Shown: positions 37,376 through 45,723 of the stretch, piece after piece | Position numbering within the stretch: the first letter of the stretch is position 1 | How the letters are laid out: every line of letters starts with the position of its first letter | Assembly: GCF_013002705.1 (NCBI RefSeq) | Contig: NZ_JABEND010000010.1 | Span: 62,001 to 126,000 of the forward strand | Reading direction: 5' to 3' | DNA from: Nakamurella aerolata | Lineage (GTDB): Bacteria > Actinomycetota > Actinomycetes > Mycobacteriales > Nakamurellaceae | Length of the DNA stretch: 64,000 bases | Program-made: the position numbers and the translations under genes | The notes under the pieces: generated by a model | Databases searched by the model: none | Told to the model about the DNA's origin: nothing | Seen by the model: only the letters and a program-made list of their open reading frames with translations

Positions 37376-37876
37376 ATGACGTTCCCAGGTGGTGAGACGA
37401 ACTCGCACGGGTTGCCGATTCCGCCGGACCTGGCCGACGGGCCGGTGATCGTCGGGGTGGACGAGGCGTCCACCTGCGGGCGGCCGCTGCGCGCCGCGGT
37501 GTTCTTGTCGCTGGCGCTGGACCGGCCCCTGCTGCTGGTGCACGTCCGGCGAAGGTCGATGCCGATGATCGAGGGATACGTCCCGGTGCCGGAGGAAACT
37601 CCGACAGGGGAACGAGTGGCCGACGAGATCGAGGCCGAGCTCGTCGAATCGCTCAAGCAGTCCAACGACCTGGCCGGGGTGCGCTGGGAACTGGTCACCA
37701 CGGTCGGCGATGCCGCCGCCGAGCTGGGCCGGATCGCCGGCGAACGCGACGCCGCCTGCGTGGTGGTCGGCAAGCGCAACAAGGGGTTTGCCGAGTTGGT
37801 GCACCGCATCACCAGCGGCTCGGTGTCGCGCGCGATGGTCGCCGCGAACCGCTGGCCGGTGCTGGTGGTGCCGTAG
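37376..37876 (+). CDS. Universal stress protein (UspA family)
   Basis: A 166-residue single USP domain. It starts PVIVGVDEASTCGRPLRAAV and ends with ACVVVGKRNKGFAELVHRIT then SGSVSRAMVAANRWPVLVVP. The Gly-rich segment resembles the ATP-binding G-x2-G-x9-G(S/T) motif, but Lys/Arg-Asn-Lys replaces some positions, so ATP binding is uncertain. The protein is cytosolic. A weak CACCGT box is 6 nt before the ATG, suggesting leaderless expression. USPs accumulate under starvation or hypoxia. Confidence 0.85.
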   Translation: MTFPGGETNSHGLPIPPDLADGPVIVGVDEASTCGRPLRAAVFLSLALDRPLLLVHVRRRSMPMIEGYVPVPEETPTGERVADEIEAELVESLKQSNDLAGVRWELVTTVGDAAAELGRIAGERDAACVVVGKRNKGFAELVHRITSGSVSRAMVAANRWPVLVVP

Positions 37877-37925
37877 CCGGCCGGCTCACTCCGTGGCCGC
37901 CGGCCCGGCGTGACAGACTGGCGCT

Positions 37926-38399
37926 ATGCGGGTGTACCTGGGATCCGACCACGCCGGTTTCGAACTGAAGAAGCACCTGTTGCAGGTGCTGGCCGATGCC
38001 GGGCACGAGGTGGTCGACATCGGCCCGTTCGTCTACGACCCGACGGACGACTACCCGCCGTTCTGCATCGAGACCGGCCGCAGGGTGGTGGCCGACAACG
38101 GCAGCCTCGGCATCGTGATCGGCGGCAGCGGCAATGGCGAGCAGATCGCCGCCAACAAGGTCGACGGGGTGCGCGCCGCACTAGCCTGGACGGTGCAGAC
38201 GGCGACGCTGGCCCGCCAGCACAACGACGCCAACGTGCTCTCGCTGGGTGCCAGGATGTACTCGATCGACGACGCCACCGAGTACGCGCTGGCCTTTGTG
38301 AACACGCCGTTCTCGCACGATCCCCGGCACGAGCGGCGGATCGCCATGGTCGCCGACTACGAGGCTGACCCCGAGCCCCCGCAACTACCGGCGAGCTGA
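37926..38399 (+). CDS. rpiB: Ribose-5-phosphate isomerase B
   Basis: A 157-residue RpiB. MRVYLGSDHAGFELKKHLLQ carries the N-terminal substrate-binding SDHAG motif. GIVIGGSGNGEQIAANKVDG has Ser in the place of the catalytic Cys (GCGTG in E. coli-type), as in the mycobacterial enzyme. ARQHNDANVLSLGAR completes the site. It interconverts ribose-5-phosphate and ribulose-5-phosphate in the pentose phosphate pathway. A CAGACT box lies 6 nt before the ATG. The 3' end overlaps the convergent gene by 15 bp. It corresponds to Rv2465c. Confidence 0.95.
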   Translation: MRVYLGSDHAGFELKKHLLQVLADAGHEVVDIGPFVYDPTDDYPPFCIETGRRVVADNGSLGIVIGGSGNGEQIAANKVDGVRAALAWTVQTATLARQHNDANVLSLGARMYSIDDATEYALAFVNTPFSHDPRHERRIAMVADYEADPEPPQLPAS

Positions 38400-39044
38400 C
38401 CTGCCCGACTTGCCGCGCCCGTTGCCCGACAGCGGCGCGGGCGGGACGTAGTGCCTGCGCACCAGCACCACCTCCGCCTCCGCGGCCGCGAGTTCATCGG
38501 CGCTGGGTTGAGCAAACTCCCTGGCGCGCATGGCGTCTGCCGGGCTGACCTGGGTGCCGCGGTGGGCCTCGAGCCCGCGCGTCTTTCGGTCTGTGCGGCC
38601 GGCGCGTGCCGGCCGGCCGGAGCCGGAGTTGCGGTCGGTGCTGGGGTTGCGGTCGGTGTGGTCGGCGTTGCGGGTTTCGTCTCTGACGCGGGTGTGGGCT
38701 GCGGTGCCGGCGCAATCTGCGCTGTCGGCCCGGTCTGCGTTGTCGGGTCGCTCGGGGCGGTTCGGGCGGTCGGTCCTGACCCGCCGGCGCCTGCTGGCGC
38801 GCCGTGCCGGCTGATACGAGGAGTCCGGATGCGCCGGCTGTGACGGTGACTCGGACTGCGCCGGCCGGGACTCGTTGTCGGTCAGCGCCGGGGCCGTTAC
38901 GGTTTGCGCCGGTACGGGTTCAGTCTGCGCTGGTCCGGCTTCGGTCTGCGCCGGGACGGGTGCGGGCGGACCGGCAGGACGGCTGGCGGCCCGCCGGCGG
39001 CGCCGTCCGCCCCGGTTCTCAGCCGCCGGCTCGTTGGTCGCCAT
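38385..39044 (-). CDS. Low-complexity basic protein of unknown function
   Basis: A 219-residue protein with an Arg-rich start (ENRGGRRRRRAASRP), a Gln/Pro/Thr repeat region (PAQTEAGPAQTEPVPAQT) and an Arg/Asp-rich middle. Only the last 50 residues look folded: AMRAREFAQPSADELAAAEA then EVVLVRRHYVPPAP. The ATG at 39044 is the first in-frame start with protein-like sequence after it. It is convergent with rpiB, overlapping by 15 bp. The composition suggests a disordered nucleic-acid-binding protein, but I recognise no family. Confidence 0.55.
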   Translation of the reverse strand: MATNEPAAENRGGRRRRRAASRPAGPPAPVPAQTEAGPAQTEPVPAQTVTAPALTDNESRPAQSESPSQPAHPDSSYQPARRASRRRRVRTDRPNRPERPDNADRADSADCAGTAAHTRVRDETRNADHTDRNPSTDRNSGSGRPARAGRTDRKTRGLEAHRGTQVSPADAMRAREFAQPSADELAAAEAEVVLVRRHYVPPAPLSGNGRGKSGRSARR

Positions 39045-39082
39045 CGCGTCGCTGACCGTACCGTCCCACCCTGAGCGGGTGG

Positions 39083-40312
39083 TCAGCGCGCCGTCGCGCG
39101 GGCGGGAACGGGCGCGCCCTGGCCGATGTCGGCGAGCATCTCGGTGAACCACGGCGTGCTCAGATCGAACGGCTTACCGCCGGCAATGCGCTGGAACTCG
39201 ATGGGGCGCAAGATGTTTCCGCGCTCCTCGTCGTGCCCGATCACGCCCGAGGAGCCGCGCATGGCGCTGTCGACGGCAAGGTCCGTCATCGATTTGATCA
39301 GCCGCAGGTCTTCCGGATTGGCCGGCGCCGAGCGCGAGAAGTAGCCGGACTTCTGCACCATGACCTTTTCGGCACCGAGCTTTTCGGCGAACTGCTTGGC
39401 GAACCAGGCGCCCGGGTTGATGTCGTCCAACCGCACGTGCCCGAACGGGTCGCGGGCCGGGGGCGTACCCGCCGCCTCCAACTCGCGGACGATGGTGTCC
39501 ACCCCGGCGCCCTCCGACAAGAAGATGGTGACGTTGCCGACGGTGTCCATGATGTTCTTCAGCCGCGCCGACTCGGCCCGCAGGTCGAAATCGGCCTCTG
39601 GCACGTAGACGGCGTGCACGTCCCAGGCCTGCTTGGACAGCCCAATCTCCGGCAGCCACTGCCTGGTGTCCAGCCACTTGCGGTAGTCCGCGGCGGTGGC
39701 GGCGGTGAGCCACCCGCAGTTGCGGCCCATCACCTCGTGCACGATCAACATCCGGGCGCCGGAGTTGTGTTCACCGACAATGTTCTGGGCGAACCGCGAG
39801 CCCTGCTCGGCTGCGGTCCAGGCGCCCAGCGACTGCTTGATCGGCACCACGTCGTTGTCGATGGTCTTCGGCAGTCCGACAACGGTGAGCTGATAGTCGT
39901 TCTGCGCCAAGTACTTTGCAAGATCGGCTGCGGTGGTGTTGGTGTCGTCGCCGCCGATGGTGTGCAACACGTCGACGCCGTCGGCGGTGAGCCGGTCGGC
40001 GGCCACCTTGAGCGGATCGTCGCCCTCGTTCACCAGTCCGCGCTTGATCAGGTCTTTGACGTTGGTCAGCTTGACCCTTGAGTTGCCGATGGGGGAGCCG
40101 CCGTAGCTGTGCAGCAGACCGGCTTTCGCCCGGATCTCGGGAGTGACGGTGATCGAATCGCCGGACAGCAGACCCTGATAGCCGTGCTTGTACGCGATGA
40201 TCTCGACGTCTGGGGCCAGCTCGGTGTAGCGCTCGATGAGCCCCCCGACGGCCGACGACAGACACGGTGCGAATCCGCCCGCGGTGAGCAGGGCGACCTT
40301 CCTGATAGCCAT
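39083..40312 (-). CDS. pfp: Pyrophosphate-dependent 6-phosphofructokinase
   Basis: A 409-residue phosphofructokinase. The motif GGDDTNT (120-126) carries the second Asp typical of PPi-using enzymes in place of the Gly of ATP-PFKs. PKTIDND (149-155) holds the catalytic base and MGRNCGW contacts fructose-6-phosphate. The reaction is reversible, so it can serve glycolysis or gluconeogenesis. The ATG at 40312 is preceded by TAGGCT (40320-40325, minus strand) at 7 nt, again leaderless-like. It is monocistronic as far as can be seen. Confidence 0.92.
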   Translation of the reverse strand: MAIRKVALLTAGGFAPCLSSAVGGLIERYTELAPDVEIIAYKHGYQGLLSGDSITVTPEIRAKAGLLHSYGGSPIGNSRVKLTNVKDLIKRGLVNEGDDPLKVAADRLTADGVDVLHTIGGDDTNTTAADLAKYLAQNDYQLTVVGLPKTIDNDVVPIKQSLGAWTAAEQGSRFAQNIVGEHNSGARMLIVHEVMGRNCGWLTAATAADYRKWLDTRQWLPEIGLSKQAWDVHAVYVPEADFDLRAESARLKNIMDTVGNVTIFLSEGAGVDTIVRELEAAGTPPARDPFGHVRLDDINPGAWFAKQFAEKLGAEKVMVQKSGYFSRSAPANPEDLRLIKSMTDLAVDSAMRGSSGVIGHDEERGNILRPIEFQRIAGGKPFDLSTPWFTEMLADIGQGAPVPARATAR

Positions 40313-40319
40313 GCCGGAA

Positions 40320-40325
40320 AGCCTA
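40320..40325 (-). promoter_or_regulatory. -10 box (TAGGCT) for leaderless pfp
   Basis: On the minus strand TAGGCT is followed by TTCCGGC and then the ATG at 40312. No Shine-Dalgarno sequence is visible. Confidence 0.45.
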
Positions 40326-40413
40326 TCGAGAGCGCTTTCGCCGGCTGAGCCCGCACCGCGGTGCCCGGCCGAGCCCGCGCCTGGCTTGATCGAGCGCCGG
40401 TGCCGGCGGGCGC

Positions 40414-41060
40414 TCAGCCTTCGTCGTCCGGCAACAGATGCCCACGCACGGGTGTGATGCCGAAGTTGTCGAGCTCGACTCGACCGCCCAGCGCGACGGG
40501 GAGGGTCAGGCCGTAGTACGTGTCGGCCCGCAACGTTCCGTATCGACGGCGCAGCCGCTTGAACAACGGTTTCTTCTTCCCGTCGATGACGTCGAATTGC
40601 TTCGGCCGGGCGAGGATCGTGGGTTCCACCGGCAGGGTGGGCAGGCCGTTGGCGACGTCGCGGGAGTAGTCGGCTCCGGTGATCCAGTGATACATCGGGT
40701 CGATGGCGATCGCGACCCCGTGTGTGGGTGACCAACAGCGCATCTCGCCGAACGCCGTGCGCAACCACGGGTGGTACGGCCCGGTCAGCAGGGCCGGGTC
40801 CAGCCGGGGCGACAGCACCGTGCAGAGCGGAAGTTGCGCGCCGGCGACCGCCGTCCACTCCGCCGGATCGGTGAACCAGGCCAGCCCGTCACCGAAGCTG
40901 CGAAACCGACCTGTTCCCACCAGGTGAGCACGATGTCGGGCAGTCTGCCGCGCCAGGTATCGAAGGTCTCCGCCGGGACCGGCGGACCCGGCTCGACCGA
41001 ACCCATCTCTTCGACGAACATCTGCAGCAACTCATCGGTGATCTCCGGGTGCTCGGCCAC
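40414..41060 (-). pseudogene. GAD-like/DUF1851 protein, frameshifted
   Basis: The gene begins at the GTG at 41060 (VAEHPEITDELLQMFVEEMG, then FDTWRGRLPDIVLTWWEQVG). It must change frame near 40905 to continue as SFGDGLAWFTDPAEW and CTVLSPRLDPALLTG, ending LDNFGITPVRGHLLPDDEG. Together these make the GAD-like plus DUF1851 architecture found in immunity-type proteins (Tdi1 relatives) of contact-dependent toxins. One missing base at the junction explains the break. No partner toxin is nearby. A sequencing error is possible. Confidence 0.72.
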
Positions 41061-41100
41061 GCTTGACCACGTTAGTGAGGTTCGGCTCGCCGGGACGCGC

Positions 41101-41175
41101 TCGCGCAGGTTCTGGCACGACGCACACCCGCTGCCTGTCGGTAGCTGTGCGCAGTGCCGAAAGGTGCGCGATCGG
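41101..41175 (+). repeat. 75-bp companion element, copy 2
   Basis: It matches 7258-7332 at about 80%, with the same ends (TCGCGCAGGTT and GAAAGGTGCGCGAT). As at the first locus, a hairpin element follows, here 77 bp later. Confidence 0.65.
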
Positions 41176-41252
41176 GATGGCGCGCGGCCGCACCGTGATG
41201 GTGAGCTGCCGTCCGTAGCAGTCATCTGCGCAGTGAACCTTCAAACCCGTCG

Positions 41253-41326
41253 ATCACAACCGTTTCGGTACGTCACAACCGCTGCAGCAGGCTGGAACGG
41301 TTGTGACGTACTGGAATGGTTGTGAT
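41253..41326 (+). repeat. 74-bp long-hairpin element, copy 3
   Basis: A 29-bp inverted repeat (ATCACAACCGTTTCGGTACG at the left, AATGGTTGTGAT at the right) around the loop CTGCAGCAGGCTGGAA. Together with the following 140 bp it forms the first unit of a 215-bp segmental duplication whose second unit starts at 41468. Confidence 0.85.
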
Positions 41327-41467
41327 CGCGGGTGGGGGCCGGCTCGATGAGCGGGGACGGGGTGCGCTCCGCGTTGTGGCGGTGCTCCCAGTTCGTCGGG
41401 TGCTCACACCTCGTTGCTGTGCCTAATCGAGCGTGCGGATTTCGCCGGCTCGCTCTGCTCCTGGCCG

Positions 41468-41541
41468 ATCACAACAGTTTTGGTACGTCACAACCGCTGC
41501 AGCAGGCTAGACCGGTTGTGACGTACTGGAATGGTTGTGAT
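41468..41541 (+). repeat. 74-bp long-hairpin element, copy 4
   Basis: Same structure, with more arm substitutions (ATCACAACAGTTTTGGTACG) and loop CTGCAGCAGGCTAGAC. The flank after it (CGCGGGTGGGGCCGGTTC, then CTCGTCGCTGCGCTCC and GATTTGCGCCGG) parallels the flank of copy 3. It ends about 285 bp before the 3' end of tRNA-Pro. Confidence 0.85.
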
Positions 41542-41647
41542 CGCGGGTGGGGCCGGTTCATCGGTGAACGGGTCGGGGTGCTCCCCACCTCGTCGCTGCG
41601 CTCCTCGGCAGGGCCCGGGATTTGCGCCGGATCGCTTCGCTCTCGGC

Positions 41648-41659
41648 GTTCAAATCCTG
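41648..41659 (+). repeat. Inverted fragment of the tRNA-Pro T-arm
   Basis: GTTCAAATCCTG on the plus strand is identical to the T-arm of tRNA-Pro, which is on the minus strand at 41827-41900. The remainder of the tRNA 3' end appears inverted at 41777-41790. Confidence 0.4.
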
Positions 41660-41776
41660 GCTGTCGCCGGAAATCGCACGTGGGGCCCGCGAACAGCGTG
41701 CGGGCGCCACTTGCGATGTGTCGGGGTGCGCCCTTCTCCGGTCCGCTGGCGCGTCCCGGAGTGGGGTCCCGCATCA

Positions 41777-41836
41777 GTCACCCCGACAAACAGGCCCGAG
41801 ACCGCAAGCGGCCCCGGGCCGATTTGTCGGGGTGAC
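41777..41836. terminator. Long hairpin spanning the tRNA-Pro 3' end
   Basis: GTCACCCCGACAAA at 41777-41790 is a perfect inverted copy of TTTGTCGGGGTGAC at 41823-41836, which includes the last ten bases of tRNA-Pro. Inside it a second stem GGCCCG/CGGGCC (41793-41798 / 41815-41820) closes around a GC-rich loop. The inner stem followed by TGTTTGT on the minus strand could act as the tRNA terminator. The outer arm would compete with the acceptor stem. Confidence 0.65.
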
Positions 41837-41900
41837 AGGATTTGAACCTGCGACATCCTGCTCCCAAAGCAGGCGCGCTACCAAGCTGCGCTACACCCCG
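41827..41900 (-). tRNA. tRNA-Pro(TGG)
   Basis: On the minus strand the acceptor stem is CGGGGTG/CACCCCG, the anticodon loop is TTTGGGA with anticodon TGG, the T-arm is GCAGGTTCAAATCCTGT and the discriminator is A. CCA is not encoded. Confidence 0.96.
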
Positions 41901-41941
41901 TCGCGCCGAGAGGCTGGGCCAGTGGGCCCGGCCGGTCAGGC

Positions 41942-41966
41942 TACGATGGATCCGCACCAAAGGTGC
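41942..41966 (+). promoter_or_regulatory. -10 box and leader hairpin of tRNA-Gly
   Basis: TACGAT at 41942-41947 is a good -10 sequence. GCACC-AAA-GGTGC at 41954-41966 forms a 5-bp hairpin ending 3 nt before the tRNA and probably lies in the 5' leader. Confidence 0.4.
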
Positions 41967-41969
41967 AGC

Positions 41970-42043
41970 GCGGATGTAGCTCAATGGTAGAGCCTCAGTC
42001 TTCCAAACTGATGACGCGGGTTCGATTCCCGTCATCCGCTCCA
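41970..42043 (+). tRNA. tRNA-Gly(TCC)
   Basis: Acceptor stem GCGGATG/CATCCGC, D-arm AGCTCAATGGTAGAGC, anticodon loop CTTCCAA with anticodon TCC, T-arm GGGTTCGATTCCC, discriminator T. CCA is encoded at 42041-42043, unlike the other two tRNAs in the window. Confidence 0.97.
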
Positions 42044-42090
42044 ATGTCGTCCGCTCCAATGTCGTCCGCTCCAATGTCGATGGCTCCACT
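42031..42090 (+). repeat. 15-bp tandem amplification of the tRNA-Gly 3' end
   Basis: GTCATCCGCTCCAAT at 42031-42045 contains the tRNA 3' terminus including CCA. It is followed by two copies of GTCGTCCGCTCCAAT (42046-42060, 42061-42075) and a degenerate GTCGATGGCTCCACT (42076-42090). Confidence 0.9.
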
Positions 42091-42530
42091 GTCGACAGTC
42101 GCGACACGGCCGGCCGCTCCACTCCGACGGGACCACGCTGGTGTTCGCACGGCCCCACGGCGCTTCCACTCCACGGCGCTCCCGCTGCATCGGCGCTCCG
42201 CACACCATGACGCCCCGGTCGCACCCCGCTGCGCCCGCGAGCCGGATCGCAGCGACACCAGCCGAGGCACGGCCGCAACGTCCGTCGGCAATCCCGGGCC
42301 GATCGGAGGCGAGCTTCCGTAGCGCCGGGTGCACGGTGACCGTGTCCGACGCGCGCCTGCCGCTGCCCTTAGAATCGCTGTCGCGGCTTGTCACGGCCTT
42401 GAACGCCGGTGGTCGGCGAGTCGCGCGTTCTGTCGGCGCCGCCGCTACGGTGGGCCGATTCGCCGCGCCACCACCTGCATGCCACCAGCTCGCTGTCGCA
42501 TGCCAACCACTGTGTGAGGAGTTTCCCAGC
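42091..42530 (+). other. Intergenic leader region of tig
   Basis: About 440 bp between the tRNA-Gly array and trigger factor. An open frame crosses it but its translation is Arg/Pro-rich and non-conserved in character. It should contain the tig promoter, and GAGGAG at about 42516 is the tig ribosome binding site. I see no other convincing feature. Confidence 0.5.
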
Positions 42531-44087
42531 GTGAAGAGCACCGTCGAGCAGTTGAACCCGACCCGGGTGAAGCTCACCGTCGAGGTCCCGTTCTCCGAGC
42601 TCGACAGCCAATTCGATGCCGCCTACAAGGCTCTGGCCGGGCAGGTGAACATCCCGGGCTTCCGCAAGGGCAAGGTGCCGCCGAAGATCCTGGAGTCGCG
42701 GGTCGGTCGCGGCACCATCCTGTCCGAGGTGGTCAACGAGGCCATCCCGGCCAAGTACAGCGAGGCCGTTGAGGAGAACGACCTCACCCCGCTGGGCCAG
42801 CCGGAGATCGAGGTCACCAAGCTGGAGGACCGCGACACCCTTGAGTTCACCGCCGAGGTCGAGGTGCGTCCGGAGATCACGTTGCCGGCGGTCGGTGAGA
42901 TCAAGGTGACCGTCGACGACCAACCCGTCGATGACGACGCCGTCGACGCCGAGCTGGACGCGCTGCGCGGCCGGTTCGCCGCCAGCAACCCGGTCGAGCG
43001 GGCGGCCAAGGACGGCGACGCCGTCACCATCGATCTGTCGGCCAGCGTCGGCGGCGAGGACATCCCCGAGGCCAAGGCCGACGGCCTCACCTACGTGGTT
43101 GGCGCCGGTGATCTGGTGGACGGGATCGACGAGGCCATCACCGGACTGTCCGCCGGCGAGAGCAAGACCTTCACCAGCAAGCTGGTGGCCGGGCCGCACG
43201 CCGGCAAGGACGCCGAGATCACCGTCGCTGTGCAGCAGGTGTCGGAGCGGACGCTGCCCGAGCTCGACGACGATTTCGCGCAGCTTGCCAGCGAGTTCGA
43301 CACCGTCGACGAGCTGCGCGCGCAGACCCGCGAGCAGCTGGAACGTCAGGCCGAAGTGACCCGCGGCATGCAGGCAAGGGACAAGGTGCTCGAGGCGATG
43401 CTGGACATCACCGAGGTGCCGTTGCCCGAGGGTGCGCTGAAGGCCGAGATGGACGCGCGGGCGCACGACGCCGTGCACACCTTCGATCACGACGAGGCCC
43501 GGCTCAACGAGTTCATCGAGTCGCAGGGGCAGACTCGCGAAGAGTTCGACGCCGAAATGCGTTCCAACGCAGAGCGTTCGGTGAAAACCCAGCTGCTGCT
43601 GGACGCCCTGGCCGAGGAGCAGGGCGTCGGCGTCAGCCAGGAAGAGTTCACCCAGCGGGTGCTGTACGACGCGCAGCGTTTCGGCATGTCGCCGGACGAC
43701 TACTTCCAGGCGGTGCAGCAGAACAACCAGCTCGGCGCGATCTTCGCCGATGTTCGCCGGGGCAAGGCCCTGGCCGGCGTCGTCGGGCAGGCCACCGTTG
43801 TTGACCAGGCCGGTAACGAGCTGGACGTCGACGAGCTCTTCGGGGTGACGCCGGACGATGCCGAGGCCGCGGCCGCCGATGCTGCTGCGATGGCGGCCGT
43901 CGACGCCTACAGCTCGGGCGTCGACGCTGAAGACGCTGAAGACGCTGACGACGCTGAGGACGCCGAAGACGCTGAGGACGCCGAAGAGGCTGCGCCCGGC
44001 GACGGTTCGGACAGCGCCGAGGCCGGCACCGGCGCAGACACCAAGGCCGACAGCGCCGACACCGGCAAGAACACCGCAGGCAGCTGA
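42531..44087 (+). CDS. tig: Trigger factor
   Basis: A ribosome-associated chaperone and peptidyl-prolyl isomerase of 518 residues. The N-terminal ribosome-binding signature is present as VNIPGFRKGKVPPKILESRV. The FKBP-like PPIase domain (about 150-245) contains DGDAVTIDLSASVGG and LTYVVGAGDLVDGIDEAITG. The helical C-terminal domain follows. The last 80 residues are an Asp/Glu/Ala tail (DAEDAEDADDAEDAEDAEDA) longer than in E. coli. The GTG at 42531 has GAGGAG 9 nt upstream; the open frame extends 130 codons further but without conservation. It sits directly upstream of clpP1P2, as in mycobacteria (Rv2462c). Confidence 0.95.
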   Translation: MKSTVEQLNPTRVKLTVEVPFSELDSQFDAAYKALAGQVNIPGFRKGKVPPKILESRVGRGTILSEVVNEAIPAKYSEAVEENDLTPLGQPEIEVTKLEDRDTLEFTAEVEVRPEITLPAVGEIKVTVDDQPVDDDAVDAELDALRGRFAASNPVERAAKDGDAVTIDLSASVGGEDIPEAKADGLTYVVGAGDLVDGIDEAITGLSAGESKTFTSKLVAGPHAGKDAEITVAVQQVSERTLPELDDDFAQLASEFDTVDELRAQTREQLERQAEVTRGMQARDKVLEAMLDITEVPLPEGALKAEMDARAHDAVHTFDHDEARLNEFIESQGQTREEFDAEMRSNAERSVKTQLLLDALAEEQGVGVSQEEFTQRVLYDAQRFGMSPDDYFQAVQQNNQLGAIFADVRRGKALAGVVGQATVVDQAGNELDVDELFGVTPDDAEAAAADAAAMAAVDAYSSGVDAEDAEDADDAEDAEDAEDAEEAAPGDGSDSAEAGTGADTKADSADTGKNTAGS

Positions 44088-44101
44088 CCACCCGACCCGG
44101 C

Positions 44102-44145
44102 GCCGGGACGGGCCCCGCTCACGCCGTGAGCGAAACCGTCCCGGC
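44102..44145 (+). terminator. tig terminator, nested hairpin
   Basis: GCCGGGACGG (44102-44111) pairs with CCGTCCCGGC (44136-44145). A second hairpin GCTCAC-GCC-GTGAGC lies inside the loop. It is 15 bp after the tig stop and separates it from clpP1. Confidence 0.75.
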
Positions 44146-44348
44146 CCGGGCATGGTGAGCGCGGTCCCGTCGTTACTGTCGAAAAGCAAGGGGCAGCACC
44201 ACGTCCGTCCTGCAGCAACAGGCGAACGCGTCCTGCCGAAAGGACCGGCTGCTAAGGCTGTACCGCCGCGGTAGGCGAGTGGACCACCCCTTGAAGACGA
44301 GAAGTGCCCAGAGCTAGCCAGAAGTACCCAGAGCTACAAGGAGCAGAT

Positions 44349-45026
44349 GTGACCCACCGTTCTGCCGGCCACCCGCTGGCCGCCGTGGAGCAAGCCGCAC
44401 CGGAGATCTTGCCCGCCGTGATGCGCGGCACCCCGGGGCTCAACCTGTCCGACTCGGTGTCCGAACGGCTGCTGCGGGAACGCATCATTCTGCTTGGCTC
44501 AGAGGTGCGCGACACCAACGCGAACGAGATCGTCAGTCAGCTGCTGCTGCTCGCCGCCGAGGATCCGGAGAAGGACATCACCTTCTACATCAACTCGCCC
44601 GGCGGCAGTGTCACGGCCGGCATGGCCATCTACGACACCATGCAGCTGATCGAGCCGGACGTCGCCACCACCGCGATGGGCCTGGCCGCGTCGATGGGGC
44701 AGTTCCTGTTGACCGCCGGCGCCCCCGGAAAGCGCTCGGCGCTGCCGCACGCGCGGATCCTGATGCATCAGCCGTCCGCCGGTGTCGGCGGAACCGCAGC
44801 CGACATCGCGATCCAGGCCGACATGCTGACCAACTCCAAGAAGGAGATGGCCGAGCTGATCTCGCAGCACACCGGGCAGCCGGTGGATCGGATCATCGCC
44901 GACTCCGACCGGGACCGCTGGTTCACCGCTGAGGAAGCGAAGGACTACGGCTTCATCGACCGGGTGGTCAGCCGTGCCTCGCAGGCGCCCAGCGAAACCG
45001 CCGAGACGGCGACCGAGAAGAAGTAA
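44349..45026 (+). CDS. clpP1: ATP-dependent Clp protease proteolytic subunit ClpP1
   Basis: A 225-residue serine protease subunit. The catalytic Ser115 is in [10 protein letters not shown], His140 in ILMHQPSAG, and the Asp follows in the DSDRDRWF region. In actinobacteria ClpP1 and ClpP2 form a mixed two-ring tetradecamer active only with both subunits. The GTG at 44349 has AAGGAG upstream. It is followed after 14 bp by clpP2, so the two are co-expressed. Confidence 0.95.
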   Translation: MTHRSAGHPLAAVEQAAPEILPAVMRGTPGLNLSDSVSERLLRERIILLGSEVRDTNANEIVSQLLLLAAEDPEKDITFYINSPGGSVTAGMAIYDTMQLIEPDVATTAMGLAASMGQFLLTAGAPGKRSALPHARILMHQPSAGVGGTAADIAIQADMLTNSKKEMAELISQHTGQPVDRIIADSDRDRWFTAEEAKDYGFIDRVVSRASQAPSETAETATEKK

Positions 45027-45040
45027 TACGAGGAAACCTT

Positions 45041-45712
45041 ATGTCTAACAACGGATATCCCACCGGCGCCGCGCACGGTCACGCCTTCGACCGCTCGCTG
45101 GCCGCGCCGCAGGCCCGCTACATCCTGCCGTCGTTCGTCGAGCGCACCAACTACGGGGTCAAGGAGTCGAACCCGTACAACAAGCTGTTCGAGGAGCGCA
45201 TCATCTTCCTCGGCGTGCAGATCGACGACGCGTCCGCCAACGACGTGATGGCCCAGCTGCTCACGCTGGAGTCCACCGACCCGGACCGCGAGATCATCAT
45301 GTACATCAACTCGCCGGGTGGTTCGTTCACCTCGATGACGGCGATCTACGACACCATGCAGTACGTGCGCCCGCACGTCCGCACGGTGTGCCTGGGCCAG
45401 GCCGCGTCGGCCGCCGCGGTGTTGCTGGCCGCCGGCTCGCCGGGCAAGCGGATGGCGCTGCCGAACTCGCGGATCCTGATCCACCAGCCGGCCACCGAGG
45501 GTGTCTACGGGCAGGTGTCCGACCTGGAGATCCAGGCCCAGGAGATCCAGCGGGTCCGCACCACCCTCGAGGAGATGCTGTCGCGGCACTCCAACCGGAC
45601 CGCCGAGCAGGTGCGCACCGACATCGACCGCGACAAGATCCTCACCGCGCAGGAGGCCAAGGAGTACGGCCTCATCGACGACGTGCTGCCGTACCGCAAG
45701 ATCGAGAACTGA
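45041..45712 (+). CDS. clpP2: ATP-dependent Clp protease proteolytic subunit ClpP2
   Basis: A 223-residue subunit partnering ClpP1. The catalytic Ser123 is in [12 protein letters not shown] and His148 in [10 protein letters not shown]; the C-terminus is LPYRKIEN. ClpP2 normally provides the ring that docks ClpX or ClpC1. AGGAAA lies before the ATG. No terminator follows; instead the gene is followed by a 14-15 bp tandem array and a hairpin element. Confidence 0.95.
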   Translation: MSNNGYPTGAAHGHAFDRSLAAPQARYILPSFVERTNYGVKESNPYNKLFEERIIFLGVQIDDASANDVMAQLLTLESTDPDREIIMYINSPGGSFTSMTAIYDTMQYVRPHVRTVCLGQAASAAAVLLAAGSPGKRMALPNSRILIHQPATEGVYGQVSDLEIQAQEIQRVRTTLEEMLSRHSNRTAEQVRTDIDRDKILTAQEAKEYGLIDDVLPYRKIEN

Positions 45713-45723
45713 CCTCGAGCCGG

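Noticed and set aside
42141-42530. 130-residue N-terminal extension of trigger factor
   Set aside because: The known ribosome-binding domain starts right after the GTG at 42531, which has a good ribosome binding site.
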